From Pseudogemmatithrix spongiicola (GTDB lineage: Bacteria; Gemmatimonadota; Gemmatimonadetes; Gemmatimonadales; Gemmatimonadaceae), in the NCBI RefSeq assembly GCF_030623445.1, contig NZ_CP130613.1, forward strand, positions 2,852,001-2,916,000: a DNA stretch of 64,000 nt. Direction: 5' to 3'. Below are positions 1 to 10,418 of the stretch, one piece after another (positions within the stretch are counted from its first letter, which is position 1; each line of letters starts with the position of its first letter). The notes under the pieces were generated by a model. It was not told the origin of the DNA, did no database searches, and saw nothing but the letters and a program-made list of their open reading frames with translations. The position numbers were made by a program, and so were the translations under genes.

Positions 1-1
1 C

Positions 2-1558
2 CCGATCGGCGCGGCGTGGCTCGCGCGCGGAACGGCGCCACGCGCATCGGCAGCGTCCGCGGACGCCGTGCCGCGCAGCCCAGCTATCCCGAACGCTGAG
101 CCTGCGCGCGACGCCACGGCAGCCGCTGCGCACTGGGATGCCCTGCCGATCGCCCTCTCCGACCGCGCGCGGCTGCGCACCGTGACCGTCGCCGCCGCGC
201 GCAGCGGCGTGCGCACGGGCATGACCGTCGCCCAGGGCAAGTCCAAGTGCGCCGCGCTCGAGGTGCTGGCGTGGGACCAGGCGGCGATCGCGCGTGAAGT
301 CGCCCGCGCGAGTGCCGCGTTCCTCGCGGCCTCGCCGCAGGTCAGCCCGCTGCGCGACGAACCCGGCACCTGGTGGATCGGCGCCGAAGGCTTCGAGGCC
401 ATCGGCGGCGAACGCGCGCTGGCCACGCAACTGCTCGCCTTGGCGCGCGTCTGGCATCCGCGCGCGCGCGTCGCCATCGCCGACAGTTGCGTCACCGCCT
501 ACGCCGCCACATGGAGCACGCGTGCCGCGAGCGAGCCGCTGCACGTCGCGCCAGGCGGCGACCGCGACTACCTCGCGCGCGTGCCGATCGCGCTCATTCC
601 CATGGAGGGCGAGCTCCGCGAGGCGCTCACGGCCTTGGGCCTGCGCACGGCCGGATCGTTCGCGGCGCTCGACCCATTGGAAGTGGAACGCCGCTGGGGC
701 AGCGACGGCCTGAGCGCCTGGCGACTCGCCTGCGCCGACGACGCGCGCCGCGCCACGCTCGCGCGCACGGACGATCCGCGGGTGATCGTCCACGAACTCG
801 CGAGCAGCGCGCCCACGGTCGAGCCGGTGCTCTTCCTCGTGCGCGCCTCGCTCGACCGCTTGGTGCGCACGCTAGCCGCCGACGGACTCGCCGCCGCATC
901 ACTCAGCATCACGCTCACCCTCGACGACGGCCGGCGCGTCACGCGCGAGGTGCGGCCGGCACGGCCCATCGCCCGCGTCGTGCCGCTCTTCGAGCGCTGC
1001 CGTGCCGCACTCGACACCTGGACGCTCGAGGCGCCCGTTGCCGCGCTCGAGCTGCGCGTCAGTGAAACCGCGCCGTCGAGCGCCGAGCAGGGCGACCTGC
1101 TTGCCGCCGCGTGGCGCGATCCCTCGGCGGCCGAAGCCGCGCTCGCCCGACTGCGCACGACGCTCGGCGCCGGCGCAGTCGTGCGTCCCGTCGCGCGCGA
1201 CTCGTATGCCCCGGAGCGCGCGGGAGGATGGGCCGAAGTGGAGCAAGCGGCGCGCGCCGTTCCGCTCGACGCGCTGCAGGCCACGTCCGTGAAGCCGTCG
1301 CCGGCGGCGCGGTTGCTCGAATCACCCGAACACATCGCGGTCGTCACCGACAAGCACGGCGTGCCCTTGCAAGTGTTCTGGAAGGGCCGTCGTCTCGCAC
1401 TCTCCCGCGCCGTGGGCCCCGAGCGCCTGAGCGGCGAGTGGTGGCACGCAAAACCGTTCGCGCGCGACTACTGGCGCTGCGAGTGCGACGAACTCGGGCA
1501 GGACCTGCTCATCTACCGCGACAGCGGCGGCTGGCACCTGCAAGGCTGGTACGATTGA
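2..1558 (+). CDS. imuB: ImuB-like Y-family polymerase homologue, 5' end outside window
   Basis: The frame is open to the left edge, so the gene starts before the window; a GTG at 68 is only an internal candidate. The visible protein begins in the region that matches ImuB after its first roughly 40 residues (VAAARSGVRTGMTVAQGKSK, then the helical palm/thumb region) and ends in a C-terminal tail rich in W, R and D (VFWKGRRLALSR). ImuB is a catalytically dead Y-family polymerase relative. It bridges the beta clamp and DnaE2 in the damage-induced mutasome. Its TGA overlaps the TTG start of dnaE2 by 3 nt (the shared run is TTGA), so the two are translationally coupled. An imuA-type gene would be expected just upstream, outside the window. 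Family assignment is confident; the exact N-terminus cannot be seen. Confidence 0.85.
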   Translation, partial: PIGAAWLARGTAPRASAASADAVPRSPAIPNAEPARDATAAAAHWDALPIALSDRARLRTVTVAAARSGVRTGMTVAQGKSKCAALEVLAWDQAAIAREVARASAAFLAASPQVSPLRDEPGTWWIGAEGFEAIGGERALATQLLALARVWHPRARVAIADSCVTAYAATWSTRAASEPLHVAPGGDRDYLARVPIALIPMEGELREALTALGLRTAGSFAALDPLEVERRWGSDGLSAWRLACADDARRATLARTDDPRVIVHELASSAPTVEPVLFLVRASLDRLVRTLAADGLAAASLSITLTLDDGRRVTREVRPARPIARVVPLFERCRAALDTWTLEAPVAALELRVSETAPSSAEQGDLLAAAWRDPSAAEAALARLRTTLGAGAVVRPVARDSYAPERAGGWAEVEQAARAVPLDALQATSVKPSPAARLLESPEHIAVVTDKHGVPLQVFWKGRRLALSRAVGPERLSGEWWHAKPFARDYWRCECDELGQDLLIYRDSGGWHLQGWYD

Positions 1559-4500
1559 GCGGCTACGCCGAGCTGCATTGCCACTCGACGTTCTCGCTGC
1601 TCGACGGCGCCTCGGATCCCGAGCGCTTGGTCGAACGGGCGCTGGCGCTCGGGCTTGGCGCACTCGCGCTCACCGATCACGATGACGTGGGCGGCGCGGT
1701 GCGCTTCGCGACGGCGGCCAAGGAAGCGCAGCTCGCCGGCCTGCACGGCGCCGAGCTCACGGTGGACGTGCCGCTGCCGCCGGGATACGAGCGCGGCAGC
1801 GCGGCGATCCCGCATCGTGTCGTCGGCGAGGACGGCGTGCCGCGGCTGCGCACGCATCTCGTGCTGCTCTGCGAAACGCGCGAGGGCTGGGGCAACCTCT
1901 GCACGCTGATCACGCGCGCGCGGCTGGACCATCCGCGCGGCGAACCGCGCGTGACGCTCGACCAACTCGCGGGGCACACGGCGGGGCTGTACGCGCTGAG
2001 CGGGTGCCCGCGCGGCTGGCTGCCGCAACTGCTGGCGCTCGAGCGTGGTGCGAGCGCGGGAGCGCCGCCGCGCAGCGCCGTGCAGGCCGCCGGGCAGCTG
2101 GCCGAACTGTTTCCTGGCCGCTTCGCCATCGAATGCTGGGACCACGCGCTGCCCGAGGAGCGCGCCCTCGTCGCCGAACTCATTCCGCTCGCGCGCGCGC
2201 TGGGGCTGCCGTGGGTCGTCACCAACGACGTGCACTACGCGCTGCCGCAGGGCCGCTTGGGCCACGACGTCTTGAGCGCGCTGCGCCACGGCGCCACGCT
2301 CGATGAAATGGGCACGCGCCTCCGCCCCAACGGCGAGTGGCACCTCAAGGGCTACGCCCAGCTCGCCAAGCGCTGGAGCGGGCGTGAGGAAGGCCTCGCG
2401 CAGACACTCGCGATCGCCGAGCGCTGCGAGTTCCGCCTGGATGCGCTCAAGCCAAAGCTGCCGCACTTCCCGCTGCCGCCCGGCGTCAGCGAAGACGAGT
2501 ACCTCGCACGCCTCGTGGAAGACGGCGCGCAGGAACGCTGGGGCTGGCGGCGCACCGCGCGGCACGACAAGCAGCTCGCGCATGAGCTCACGCTCATCGC
2601 CAAGCTCGGCTTGAGCGGCTACTTCCTCATCGTGTGGGACATCGTGCGTTTCGCGCGCCGCGAAGGCATCCTCTGCCAGGGCCGCGGCTCGGCGGCGAAC
2701 AGCGCCGTGTGTTATTGCCTCGGCATCACGGCGGTGGATCCCATCAAGCTTGAGTTGTTGTTCGAGCGTTTTTTGAGCGAGGAGCGGGCCGAGGCGCCGG
2801 ATATCGATATCGATTTCGCGCACCGCGAGCGCGAGCGCGTGCTGCAGTATGTGTACCAGCGCTACGGCCGCGAACACGCGGCGATGGTCTGCGAGCATAT
2901 CACGTGGCGGGGCCGCAGCGCCGTGCGCGACGCGGCGCGCGTGTTGGGGTTCTCGCCCGAGCAGGCCGGCGTGCTCGCGAGCTTCAGCGATCGCTTCAGC
3001 GCCAAGAACACCGCTGCCGCGCTGCGGCTTGGCACGCCCGGCCACGCGCTCGACGAGGAGACCGCCAAGGCCGCACAGGAGTCCAATCCGTTCGCGCCCG
3101 AGCGTGCCGACGCGATGGGACCGGCGAACTACAGCAAGCGCGCCTTGGCGACACGCCCCGCGACGCTCGTGGACGCCGTCTCGAGCGACCTCGTGGTCGG
3201 CACCCACGCGAGCAACCTGATCAAGGCCTCGCGCGAGGAGCATCGCAAGCTGCGCGCCGTGCGCACCGGCGCGCCGGAGAGCGTGCGAGTAGCGGGGGCA
3301 GAAGAAGGGGAGGCCGCGAGGTCCGCCACAGCGAGGCGGCCGCAGGACCGCGCAGCGGTCCGAGAGCCTCGCGAGGACGGACCTCGCGGCCGACCCGACC
3401 CCGAGATGTCGTTGCTACAAAGAGCGAAGCTCGACCCAACCGACCCAAGGGTGCAAAAGCTCGCCGACATCGTCGAGCAGCTCGACGCCGCCCCGAGGCA
3501 CCGAGGCATCCACGTCGGCGGCTTCGTCCTCACCGAGGAGCCGCTGCGCACCGTCGTCCCCATCGAGCCCGCGTCCATGGAAGACCGCACCGTCATCCAG
3601 TGGGAGAAGGACGACCTCGACCCCGTCGGCCTCGTGAAGATCGACTTGCTGGGGCTGGGCATGTTGACCGTGGTACAAGATTGCCTCGCCTACATCCGCC
3701 GCACGCGCGGCGTCACGTTGGACTTGGGCCAACTCGACTGCGCCGACCAAGCCGTCTACGACGACCTCTGCAAGGCGGATACGGTCGGCGTGTTCCAGGT
3801 CGAGAGCCGCGCACAGATGAACACGCTGCCGCGGCTCAAGCCGCGCTGCTTCTACGATCTCGTCGTGGAAGTCGCGCTCATCCGCCCCGGCCCCATCCAA
3901 GGCGCGATGGTGCATCCCTACCTGCGGCGTAAGGCGGGCCTCGAAGAGGTCACCTACCCGCATCCCTCGCTCGAACCCATCCTCAAGCGCACGCTCGGCG
4001 TGCCGCTGTTCCAAGAGCAGGGCATGCAGGTGGCGATCGCCGCCGCCGGCTTCACGCCCGGCGAGGCCGACCTCCTGCGCAAGGCGATGGGCCACAAGCG
4101 CAGTCGCGAGCGCATGGCCGACATCTGCCAGAAGATGATCGACGGCATGCGCGCGAACGGCATCCCCGAGGACATCGCGACGCGGATCTACAACCAGATC
4201 AACGCCTTCGCCGACTACGGATTCCCCGAGAGCCACGCCGCAAGCTTCGCGCTCATCGTCTACGCCAGCGCGTACCTGCGCCACTACTACGCGCCCGAGT
4301 TCCTCTGCGCCATGCTCAACGCGCAGCCGATGGGCTTCTACGCCCCCGGCACGCTCATCGAAGACGCCAAGCGCCACGGAGTGCAAGTGCGGCCCGTGGA
4401 TATCACGCGCTCCCAATGGAACCACACGCTGGAACCGGGCGCCGGGCCCAAGGCCGCCCCCGCCGTACGCCTCGGCATCCGTTCCGTGCTCGGACTCGGC

Positions 4501-5256
4501 TCGATTGCCAAGCAGAAGATCGAGGCCGCACTGCTTCACCACGAAGGCGCGAAGGGCTCCGCGACCGCAGATGCCTCGGCAACGCACTCTCCCAACTCCC
4601 AACTTCCAACTCACCACTTCAGTTCTATCACGGACTTCGTCACGCGCACGAACCTCGACAAGCGGTCGCTGCGCGCCCTCGCCGAGTCCGGCGCCTTCGA
4701 TGCCTACGTGCAAGACGAACCCCCCGCCCGCCGTCGCCGCGTAGCCTTATGGCGCGTCCTCGAAGCGCAACGCGAGGGCCCGGGCCCGCTCGCGCTCTTC
4801 CCCGAGTCCACCGTCCCCGCAGTGCTCCCGGGTTTCTCCGCGCCCGAACTCACCGAAGCCGACTATCGCCTCACCGGGCTCTCGCTCAACGGCCATCCCA
4901 TGCGCCACGTGCGGCCATTGGTCGCACCCAACGGCGTGAAGTCCGCGCGCGAGATCCTGCAGATGCAGGACGGCGAGCCTGTCGCGCACGCGGGGCTGGT
5001 CATCTGCCGCCAGCGCCCCGGCACCGCCAAGGGTTTCGTGTTCCTCACCCTCGAGGACGAAACCGGCACCATCAACGTGGTCATCACGCCGCAGCGCTTC
5101 GAGGAGCAGGCCATGCTCATCTCACGCACACCGCTGCTGCTCGTGCGGGGCACGCTGCAGGTGGAATCGGGCGTCTACAACATCCGCGCCAGGGAGTTCA
5201 TCGCACTCAACGCCAACGTGGGCGAGAAGGCGGTGAAGGGGCACAACTATCGCTGA
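1555..5256 (+). CDS. dnaE2: Error-prone DNA polymerase III alpha subunit DnaE2 with two in-frame insertions
   Basis: The start is the TTG at 1555 overlapping the imuB stop; it gives the family N-terminus [17 protein letters not shown] (PHP domain, about residues 1-270). The polymerase core carries the catalytic PDIDIDF motif near residue 415 and the [10 protein letters not shown] / [13 protein letters not shown] region near residues 650-690. A C-terminal OB fold follows ([18 protein letters not shown]). The product does translesion synthesis with ImuB. At 1233 residues it is longer than the usual roughly 1050-1100. Part of the excess comes from residues about 480-625, which include an 80-bp nested palindrome read in frame (3312-3391). 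A second part comes from residues about 993-1022, which look like translated intergenic repeat DNA (4535-4620). The reading frame is intact throughout, so the gene is probably functional. Confidence 0.93.
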   Translation: MSGYAELHCHSTFSLLDGASDPERLVERALALGLGALALTDHDDVGGAVRFATAAKEAQLAGLHGAELTVDVPLPPGYERGSAAIPHRVVGEDGVPRLRTHLVLLCETREGWGNLCTLITRARLDHPRGEPRVTLDQLAGHTAGLYALSGCPRGWLPQLLALERGASAGAPPRSAVQAAGQLAELFPGRFAIECWDHALPEERALVAELIPLARALGLPWVVTNDVHYALPQGRLGHDVLSALRHGATLDEMGTRLRPNGEWHLKGYAQLAKRWSGREEGLAQTLAIAERCEFRLDALKPKLPHFPLPPGVSEDEYLARLVEDGAQERWGWRRTARHDKQLAHELTLIAKLGLSGYFLIVWDIVRFARREGILCQGRGSAANSAVCYCLGITAVDPIKLELLFERFLSEERAEAPDIDIDFAHRERERVLQYVYQRYGREHAAMVCEHITWRGRSAVRDAARVLGFSPEQAGVLASFSDRFSAKNTAAALRLGTPGHALDEETAKAAQESNPFAPERADAMGPANYSKRALATRPATLVDAVSSDLVVGTHASNLIKASREEHRKLRAVRTGAPESVRVAGAEEGEAARSATARRPQDRAAVREPREDGPRGRPDPEMSLLQRAKLDPTDPRVQKLADIVEQLDAAPRHRGIHVGGFVLTEEPLRTVVPIEPASMEDRTVIQWEKDDLDPVGLVKIDLLGLGMLTVVQDCLAYIRRTRGVTLDLGQLDCADQAVYDDLCKADTVGVFQVESRAQMNTLPRLKPRCFYDLVVEVALIRPGPIQGAMVHPYLRRKAGLEEVTYPHPSLEPILKRTLGVPLFQEQGMQVAIAAAGFTPGEADLLRKAMGHKRSRERMADICQKMIDGMRANGIPEDIATRIYNQINAFADYGFPESHAASFALIVYASAYLRHYYAPEFLCAMLNAQPMGFYAPGTLIEDAKRHGVQVRPVDITRSQWNHTLEPGAGPKAAPAVRLGIRSVLGLGSIAKQKIEAALLHHEGAKGSATADASATHSPNSQLPTHHFSSITDFVTRTNLDKRSLRALAESGAFDAYVQDEPPARRRRVALWRVLEAQREGPGPLALFPESTVPAVLPGFSAPELTEADYRLTGLSLNGHPMRHVRPLVAPNGVKSAREILQMQDGEPVAHAGLVICRQRPGTAKGFVFLTLEDETGTINVVITPQRFEEQAMLISRTPLLLVRGTLQVESGVYNIRAREFIALNANVGEKAVKGHNYR
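3312..3391. repeat. Nested palindromic element read in frame inside dnaE2
   Basis: Three nested perfect inverted repeats share one centre. The outer arms are GGCCGCGAGGTCCG (3312-3325) and CGGACCTCGCGGCC (3378-3391), the middle arms GCGAGGC (3331-3337) and GCCTCGC (3366-3372), and the inner arms GGACCG (3345-3350) and CGGTCC (3356-3361). The DNA or RNA could fold into one long hairpin. Translation through it gives an Arg/Pro/Glu-rich, probably disordered stretch in DnaE2. It is comparable in kind to the Rickettsia palindromic elements that sit in frame in protein genes. Confidence 0.75.
4535..4620 (+). repeat. Intergenic-repeat-like insertion inside dnaE2
   Basis: Positions 4536-4554 (TCACCACGAAGGCGCGAAG) match 18 of 19 bases of the left arm of the palindromic repeat at 39833-39851. 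The following 60 bases contain a short pyrimidine-rich iteration (CCCAACTCCCAACTTCCAAC, 4590-4609). Both look like non-coding repeat DNA but are translated in frame, giving a Ser/Thr/Ala/His-rich loop between the polymerase core and the OB domain. Confidence 0.5.
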
Positions 5257-5302
5257 GCGTCACACCGCCGCGCGATCGGCGTCCGGCGGCATCTCACGCG
5301 AC

Positions 5303-5794
5303 TCAGGACCACGCCGCCGCGAGCACCAGCACGGCAATCACGATGCCGATCCCCAGCTTTGCGACGGTCGCCACGATGCGGCCAATGGTCGCCCCCCATG
5401 CCACGCGTTCCGCACCGCCGCCGATGCCGGTCACGCTGAGTTCCGCGACGAGCGCACCGAAGAACGTGCCGAGAAGCGCCCCCAACAGCGGACCGAACAA
5501 CGGCACCGGAAACCCGACGATGGCCCCGGCGATGCCGCCGAGCAGCGCACCCCATGCCGCACGCTGGCTTCCGCCGTACTTGCGCGCATAGCGCGACGCC
5601 GTCACCCACTCGATGCCCTCGGCGATCAGCCCGAGCACGGCGCCGGCGACGATGGACCACCAGGCAACAGAACTCGACGGGTCGAGCAGCGCAGACGCGC
5701 CGGCGACGGCGAGGAAGATCCACGTGCCCGGCAGCCCGATGGCGGTGAGGAAGAACCCGGCGAGCGCGACCAGCGCAAGAGTCAGGAGCAGCAT
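5303..5794 (-). CDS. DUF456 family integral membrane protein
   Basis: A small inner-membrane protein of 163 residues starting at the ATG at 5794 ([20 protein letters not shown]). It has a leading helix, a second helix ([19 protein letters not shown]) and then the glycine-zipper-like repeats typical of DUF456 ([38 protein letters not shown]), ending in another hydrophobic helix. The longer reading frame upstream would run through the promoter region of the divergent kinase and is not supported. The gene converges on dnaE2. The function of DUF456 is unknown. Confidence 0.82.
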   Translation of the reverse strand: MLLLTLALVALAGFFLTAIGLPGTWIFLAVAGASALLDPSSSVAWWSIVAGAVLGLIAEGIEWVTASRYARKYGGSQRAAWGALLGGIAGAIVGFPVPLFGPLLGALLGTFFGALVAELSVTGIGGGAERVAWGATIGRIVATVAKLGIGIVIAVLVLAAAWS

Positions 5795-5918
5795 GTTCCC
5801 ACTACTGCGAGGTCGCCCCTCGGGTTTCCCGCGTCCCGGCGAGCGCCCCAGCTGGACGGAACTGCGCCTCGGGCGCATCTTCTCCCGGTCGTCGCCCGTC
5901 TTCTCGCACTGTCCCCAC

Positions 5919-8867
5919 GTGACTGACTCGATCCGAGCACGGCTCGACCGCGCGCTCCGCGCGACCCATAGCATCGAACGTGAGCTCGGCGGCGGTGGCA
6001 TGGCCCGCGTCTTCGTCGCGACCGAGCGCGCCCTCGGGCGTCAGGTCGTCATCAAGACCCTGCCGGACGAAGGCTGGAGCGCCAGCGCCGCCCAGCGCTT
6101 CCACCGGGAGATCCTGACCGCGGCGCAGCTACAGCACGCCAACATCGTCCCCGTGCTCACGGCCGGCGACGCCGAGGGCATGCCGTACTTCACGATGCCG
6201 CTCATCGATGGCGCCACGCTGCGCGAGCGCATCGCACGTGGCCGCGTCCCGCTGAGCGAGGCCATCGGCATCCTGCGCGACGTGGCGCGCGCGCTGCACG
6301 CCGCGCACGCGCGCAACGTCGTGCACCGCGACATCAAGCCGGAGAACATCCTGCTGTCGGCCGGCGCCGCGCTTGTGTCGGATTTCGGTGTCGCCAAGGC
6401 GCTCTCCGTCGCCACGCAGGGGCCCGACGCCTCCGCGACGATGACTGCGATCGGTGTATCCGTCGGGACGCCGGCCTACATGTCGCCCGAGCAGGTCGCG
6501 GCGGATCCGTCGCTCGACCATCGCACCGACATCTACGCGTGGGGCGTGGTCGCGTACGAGCTGCTCGCCGGCCAGCGACCCTTCGCCGAGCTCTCGGGCA
6601 CGGCCCTCATGAAGGCGCAGATGGGCACGATGCCCCCCGCGCTCAGCACGCAGGCTCCCACGGTACCGGCGGCGCTCGCGGCGCTTGTCATGCGCTGTCT
6701 CGCCAAGGAGCCGACCCAGCGCCCGCAGTCGGCGGCGGAACTGCTCGCCATCCTCGACCTCCCCTCGGGCGAGACCCAGGCCACGCGCGGACGGTCGGCA
6801 CCGGTGCGACTCCTCGCTGGCGCGGTGGCCGCAGCGATCGTAGTCGCCGGGAGTTGGTGGTTCGTCACGCGCGGCAATGCCGCCGCGAGTGAGTCGACCA
6901 TCGCCGTCGCCCCGTTCCGCGTCGGAGGCTTGGCACCAGAGGCGCGCTACCTCCGCGAAGGCCTCGGCGACATCATCGTACCGCAGCTGCAGACGCTGCC
7001 CGAGATCTCCGCGGCGGGCATGCGCGTGATGCTTGACCGGTGGCAGCGCATCGGCGGTGACGCGGAAGCGGATCTCGAGGACGCCGAGGCGTCGCGTGCC
7101 GCGATCGCGGCGGGCGCCGGTCGCCTGATCCTCGGTGACGTGGTGGGCACGCGCGAACGCCTGACCGTGAACGCACGGCTCATCCGCACGCGCGACGGGC
7201 GCGAGCTGGCGCGCGCACGCGTCGATGGCAGCGCCGACAGTGCATTCGCACTCGCCACGCGGCTCGTCACGACACTGCTGTCGATCAGCGACGGCGCAAC
7301 GCGGGACCGCCTCCAGTCGGTACTCTCCGCGAACCCGGACGCCATCGCGCCGTACCTCGTCGGTGAACAGTTCTATCGCCGCGGCCGATACAGTGAGGCC
7401 GGCGAATCGTTCCTGGCGGCTTACAACGCAGATACGACCTTCGCAATCGCCGCACTCCGTATCGGACTGACCAACGGCTGGAGCCTTGCCAACCCAATTC
7501 CGGGACCCTGGGGCCGGCGTGCGTGGACTCACCGCGCCCGCTTGAGCGGTGCGGACTCGCTGCTCCTGCTCGCCGAGGTCGGCGAGACCTATCCACGGCC
7601 CATGCATATCCGCGAGCGCATCCGCTCCCTCGCGGCGTTGGCGGAGCGCAGCAACTCTGCCGAAGTGTGGTATGCGTACGCGGACTACCTGATTCACATC
7701 GGCGAGTCCGTGGACGAACCGAATGTCTACCAGCGGGCCTTGCGTGGCTTCGCCGAGGCGGAACGCATCGATTCAAGCTTCACGCCTGCGCTTGAGCACC
7801 AGGCGCACATTTATCTCGTGCTTGGCGACAGCGTCAACGCCCGGCGCGCGCACGCCAGGCAGGCGCGCCAGGATTCGACGGGTGATTTCTTCATGGTCAA
7901 CGACTTCACGCTGCAGGTGGACCTCGGCAGCCTCGACGACCAGATGCGCGCGATCGAGCGCTTGGCACGCAGCCGGACGCCGGAGGATGTGGTGTACGCG
8001 GCGATGTTCTCGCATGTCGCGTTCGCCGGCCGGGGTGCGCGGATGGACATCACGGACTCTGCGCTCCACGTGTTGGAGCGCACCGTGAGGGGACAGCTCA
8101 GTTCGCTGAACGCCCGCGCCGTCCGCGAGATCTACTGGAACTCGGGACGTCCGAGCGGCGCCAGTGCGTACCCGATCGCGGACGGCGATACGTGGGGACA
8201 CGTCGAGACGGTGTTGGCTGCCGTGATCTGGCAAGCGGATACGGCGATGGCGCGCAGCAGCGCGCGCGCGCTCGATGCCTGGACGCGCCGCGGGGCGACC
8301 ACCGACCCCGATCCCCTCGTCGCGGCGGCGCAGTTCGCGTTGGCGCAGCGTGCGCTCGCCGCAGGCGACACCGCCGACGTCGAGCGCCGTCAGCGGGCGA
8401 TTCGCAGCGCGGGAGCCGCGGCGACCCAACCGTGGCTCGCCAACACCCATCGCACACTCGATGCCGCCATCGGCGCCCAGCTGGCCGTGGCGCGCCGCAG
8501 CCCGACGGCGCGCGCGGCCGTGGAGACGCTCGACAGTCTGCTGCTCGACACCCCGAACCTCGAACGTCGCGGCGTCCGGACAACGGGCAACATGGTGCTT
8601 GCGTCGCTATGGGAACGACTGGGCGAGTCGCAGCTGGCGATCCGCGCCGCGAATCGCCGCGATGGCCAGAGTGGCTACAGCATGTATCACGCTGAACGCC
8701 TGCGCATCGTCGCGCGCTCCGCACGCGCGCTCGGTCAAGCCGACGTCGAGCGGGCCGCGCTTCAGGAGTTCGTCGACATGCGCGGCGTCGCTGAGCCAGC
8801 GCTCCAACCCGAAGTCGAACGCTTCCGCGCCCGCCTCGCGGAACTCAACGCGCAGGCTGCGCGCTAG
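5919..8867 (+). CDS. Transmembrane Ser/Thr protein kinase with C-terminal TPR-like region
   Basis: The start is taken at the GTG at 5919 (MTDSIRARLDRALRATHSIE), giving 982 residues. The Hanks-type kinase domain occupies about residues 20-285: glycine loop ELGGGGMARVFVA, VAIK-type lysine (QVVIKTL), catalytic loop HRDIKPEN, DFGVAK and the APE-like segment GTPAYMSPEQ. One membrane helix follows at about 297-318 (LLAGAVAAAIVVAGSWW). The outside part begins with a TolB/CadC-like segment (STIAVAPFRVGG, LREGLGDIIVPQLQTLPEIS) and continues as about 500 residues of TPR-like helical repeats. It is probably a receptor kinase that phosphorylates cytoplasmic Ser/Thr targets; ligand and substrates are unknown. 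Six bases separate it from the next gene on the same strand. Confidence 0.9.
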   Translation: MTDSIRARLDRALRATHSIERELGGGGMARVFVATERALGRQVVIKTLPDEGWSASAAQRFHREILTAAQLQHANIVPVLTAGDAEGMPYFTMPLIDGATLRERIARGRVPLSEAIGILRDVARALHAAHARNVVHRDIKPENILLSAGAALVSDFGVAKALSVATQGPDASATMTAIGVSVGTPAYMSPEQVAADPSLDHRTDIYAWGVVAYELLAGQRPFAELSGTALMKAQMGTMPPALSTQAPTVPAALAALVMRCLAKEPTQRPQSAAELLAILDLPSGETQATRGRSAPVRLLAGAVAAAIVVAGSWWFVTRGNAAASESTIAVAPFRVGGLAPEARYLREGLGDIIVPQLQTLPEISAAGMRVMLDRWQRIGGDAEADLEDAEASRAAIAAGAGRLILGDVVGTRERLTVNARLIRTRDGRELARARVDGSADSAFALATRLVTTLLSISDGATRDRLQSVLSANPDAIAPYLVGEQFYRRGRYSEAGESFLAAYNADTTFAIAALRIGLTNGWSLANPIPGPWGRRAWTHRARLSGADSLLLLAEVGETYPRPMHIRERIRSLAALAERSNSAEVWYAYADYLIHIGESVDEPNVYQRALRGFAEAERIDSSFTPALEHQAHIYLVLGDSVNARRAHARQARQDSTGDFFMVNDFTLQVDLGSLDDQMRAIERLARSRTPEDVVYAAMFSHVAFAGRGARMDITDSALHVLERTVRGQLSSLNARAVREIYWNSGRPSGASAYPIADGDTWGHVETVLAAVIWQADTAMARSSARALDAWTRRGATTDPDPLVAAAQFALAQRALAAGDTADVERRQRAIRSAGAAATQPWLANTHRTLDAAIGAQLAVARRSPTARAAVETLDSLLLDTPNLERRGVRTTGNMVLASLWERLGESQLAIRAANRRDGQSGYSMYHAERLRIVARSARALGQADVERAALQEFVDMRGVAEPALQPEVERFRARLAELNAQAAR

Positions 8868-8873
8868 TCGACT

Positions 8874-9497
8874 ATGCACATCGCAGTCTTCGGCGGCACC
8901 GGCCGCGTCGGTGGTCGCTTCATTGAATACGCCCTCGCCGAGGGCCACACCGTGCGCGCCCTTGTGCGCGACCCGGCCAAGCTCGCCCCACGTCCCGGTC
9001 TCGACGTCATCGCCGGTGATGTCCTGAACCCCGCCGACGTCGAGCGCACCATCACCGGAGCCGACGCGGTCGTCTCCGGCCTTGGTGGCGCGGGAGTGAA
9101 CGACCCCGGTGACGCACAGTCCCAGGGCATGCGCAACATCGTCGCGGCCATGCAAAAACTCGGGGTGCGCCGCGTCCTCGGCGTCGCCGGCGGCGGCATC
9201 CTCAACTCGGTCAACGGTGGCCTCCGCCACGACCAACCGAGCTTCCCCGACGTCTTCAAGAAGGTCAGCGCCAAGCACAAGGAAGCCTGGCTTGCGATGC
9301 GCGACTCGGGTCTCGACTGGACCATGGTCGCCACCGGTGACATCGTGCCCGGCGAACGCACGGGCGTCTATCGCACGCTCGAGGAGTTCCTGCCGGACGG
9401 CGGCCGCAAGATCAGCGTCGAGGACGTGGCCGACTTCCTCTTGATGGCGCTGCGCGAGCGCAAGCACCTGCAGAAACGCGTCGGCGCCGGCTACTAG
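8874..9497 (+). CDS. NAD(P)-binding atypical SDR (NmrA/YwnB-like)
   Basis: A 207-residue Rossmann protein with the N-terminal dinucleotide motif GGTGRVGGRF at residues 7-16, then VRALVRDPAKL (cofactor phosphate region) and a GADAVVSGLGGAG loop. It lacks the YxxxK catalytic pair of classical dehydrogenases, as is normal for the NmrA/flavin-reductase-like branch. It may act as a NAD(P)H-dependent reductase or as a redox sensor. It lies 6 bp after the receptor kinase and is probably cotranscribed. Confidence 0.8.
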   Translation: MHIAVFGGTGRVGGRFIEYALAEGHTVRALVRDPAKLAPRPGLDVIAGDVLNPADVERTITGADAVVSGLGGAGVNDPGDAQSQGMRNIVAAMQKLGVRRVLGVAGGGILNSVNGGLRHDQPSFPDVFKKVSAKHKEAWLAMRDSGLDWTMVATGDIVPGERTGVYRTLEEFLPDGGRKISVEDVADFLLMALRERKHLQKRVGAGY

Positions 9498-9570
9498 GTT
9501 GCCCTAAGCAGCCGACGCCGACGCCGGACGAGCGGCGGGGCCGAGTCCCCCGGCCCGCACCCCACCAGGA

Positions 9571-10311
9571 CTACTTGGCGACGTACCCGCCGTCCACCAG
9601 GTAGCTCGCGCCGGTCACAAACGACGCCTCGTCCGCTCCCAAGAAGCAGATCAGTGCTGCGACTTCCTCCGGAGTGCCCAACCGTGCGGCGGGATGCAGG
9701 GGCAGCACCGCCTCCTCCAACCCGGCGATCAACGGTGTCTTGATGAACGCGGGATTCACCGTGTTCACGCGGATGCCAAGCGGCGCGAGTTCGAGCGCCG
9801 CGGCCTTGGTCAGGCCGACCACGCCATGCTTGGCCGCGGTGTAGGCCACCGCGTGCTCGAAGGCGACGAGTCCGAGGATCGAACTCACGTTCACGATCGA
9901 GCCGCGGACCTTCGCGACCTTCATCACGCGGGCGGCATGCTTCACGCCGTAGAACACCCCGTCGAGATTGATCGACATCAGCTTGCGCCACGCCGCATCC
10001 TCGATGGTATCGACGGAGGTCTCGAGCCCGCCGATACCGGCGTTGTTCACCATGACGTCGAGCCGCCCGAACTCGGCGACCGCGCGATCCACGAGCGCCG
10101 CAACGTCGGACTCACTCGCGACGTCGGTGCGCAGCGCGACCGCGCGGCCCCCGGATTTGGAGATTTCCGCCGCGACCTGTGTCGCGCTCGCCAGGTTGAT
10201 GTCGGACACCAGCACCGCCGCGCCCTCCGCCGCGAACCGCAGGGCCGCCGCCGCGCCGATGCCGCTGCCCGCTCCCGTCACTGCCGCGACCTTTCCCGTG
10301 AACCGTGCCAT
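9571..10311 (-). CDS. Classical short-chain dehydrogenase/reductase
   Basis: A 246-residue SDR starting at the ATG at 10311 (MARFTGKVAAVTGAGSGIGA). It shows the cofactor loop TGAGSGIG (residues 13-20), the acidic residue after beta2 (VSDINLA, favouring NAD), NNAG, catalytic Ser in VNVSSILG, and the YTAAKHG active-site pair (YxxxK). It ends in the substrate-loop and tetramer helices (FVTGASYLVDGGYVAK). It probably oxidises a secondary alcohol or hydroxyacyl group; the substrate cannot be read. It lies 107 bp downstream of the HMG-CoA lyase gene on the same strand. Confidence 0.88.
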   Translation of the reverse strand: MARFTGKVAAVTGAGSGIGAAAALRFAAEGAAVLVSDINLASATQVAAEISKSGGRAVALRTDVASESDVAALVDRAVAEFGRLDVMVNNAGIGGLETSVDTIEDAAWRKLMSINLDGVFYGVKHAARVMKVAKVRGSIVNVSSILGLVAFEHAVAYTAAKHGVVGLTKAAALELAPLGIRVNTVNPAFIKTPLIAGLEEAVLPLHPAARLGTPEEVAALICFLGADEASFVTGASYLVDGGYVAK

Positions 10312-10418
10312 CTGCGCTCCGTTTGGAAGGCATCGGCAAGATCGCGCACGGCACGCCCCGGGAAAGTCGGGCGTGTTCACCAAGCAGTGTGAGGACTCTC
10401 CCTATCAGCCCACACCCG

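Noticed and set aside
1513..3243. Long open frame on the minus strand opposite dnaE2
   Set aside because: Shadow of a G+C-rich real gene: Arg/Ala/Gly-rich with no recognisable domain.
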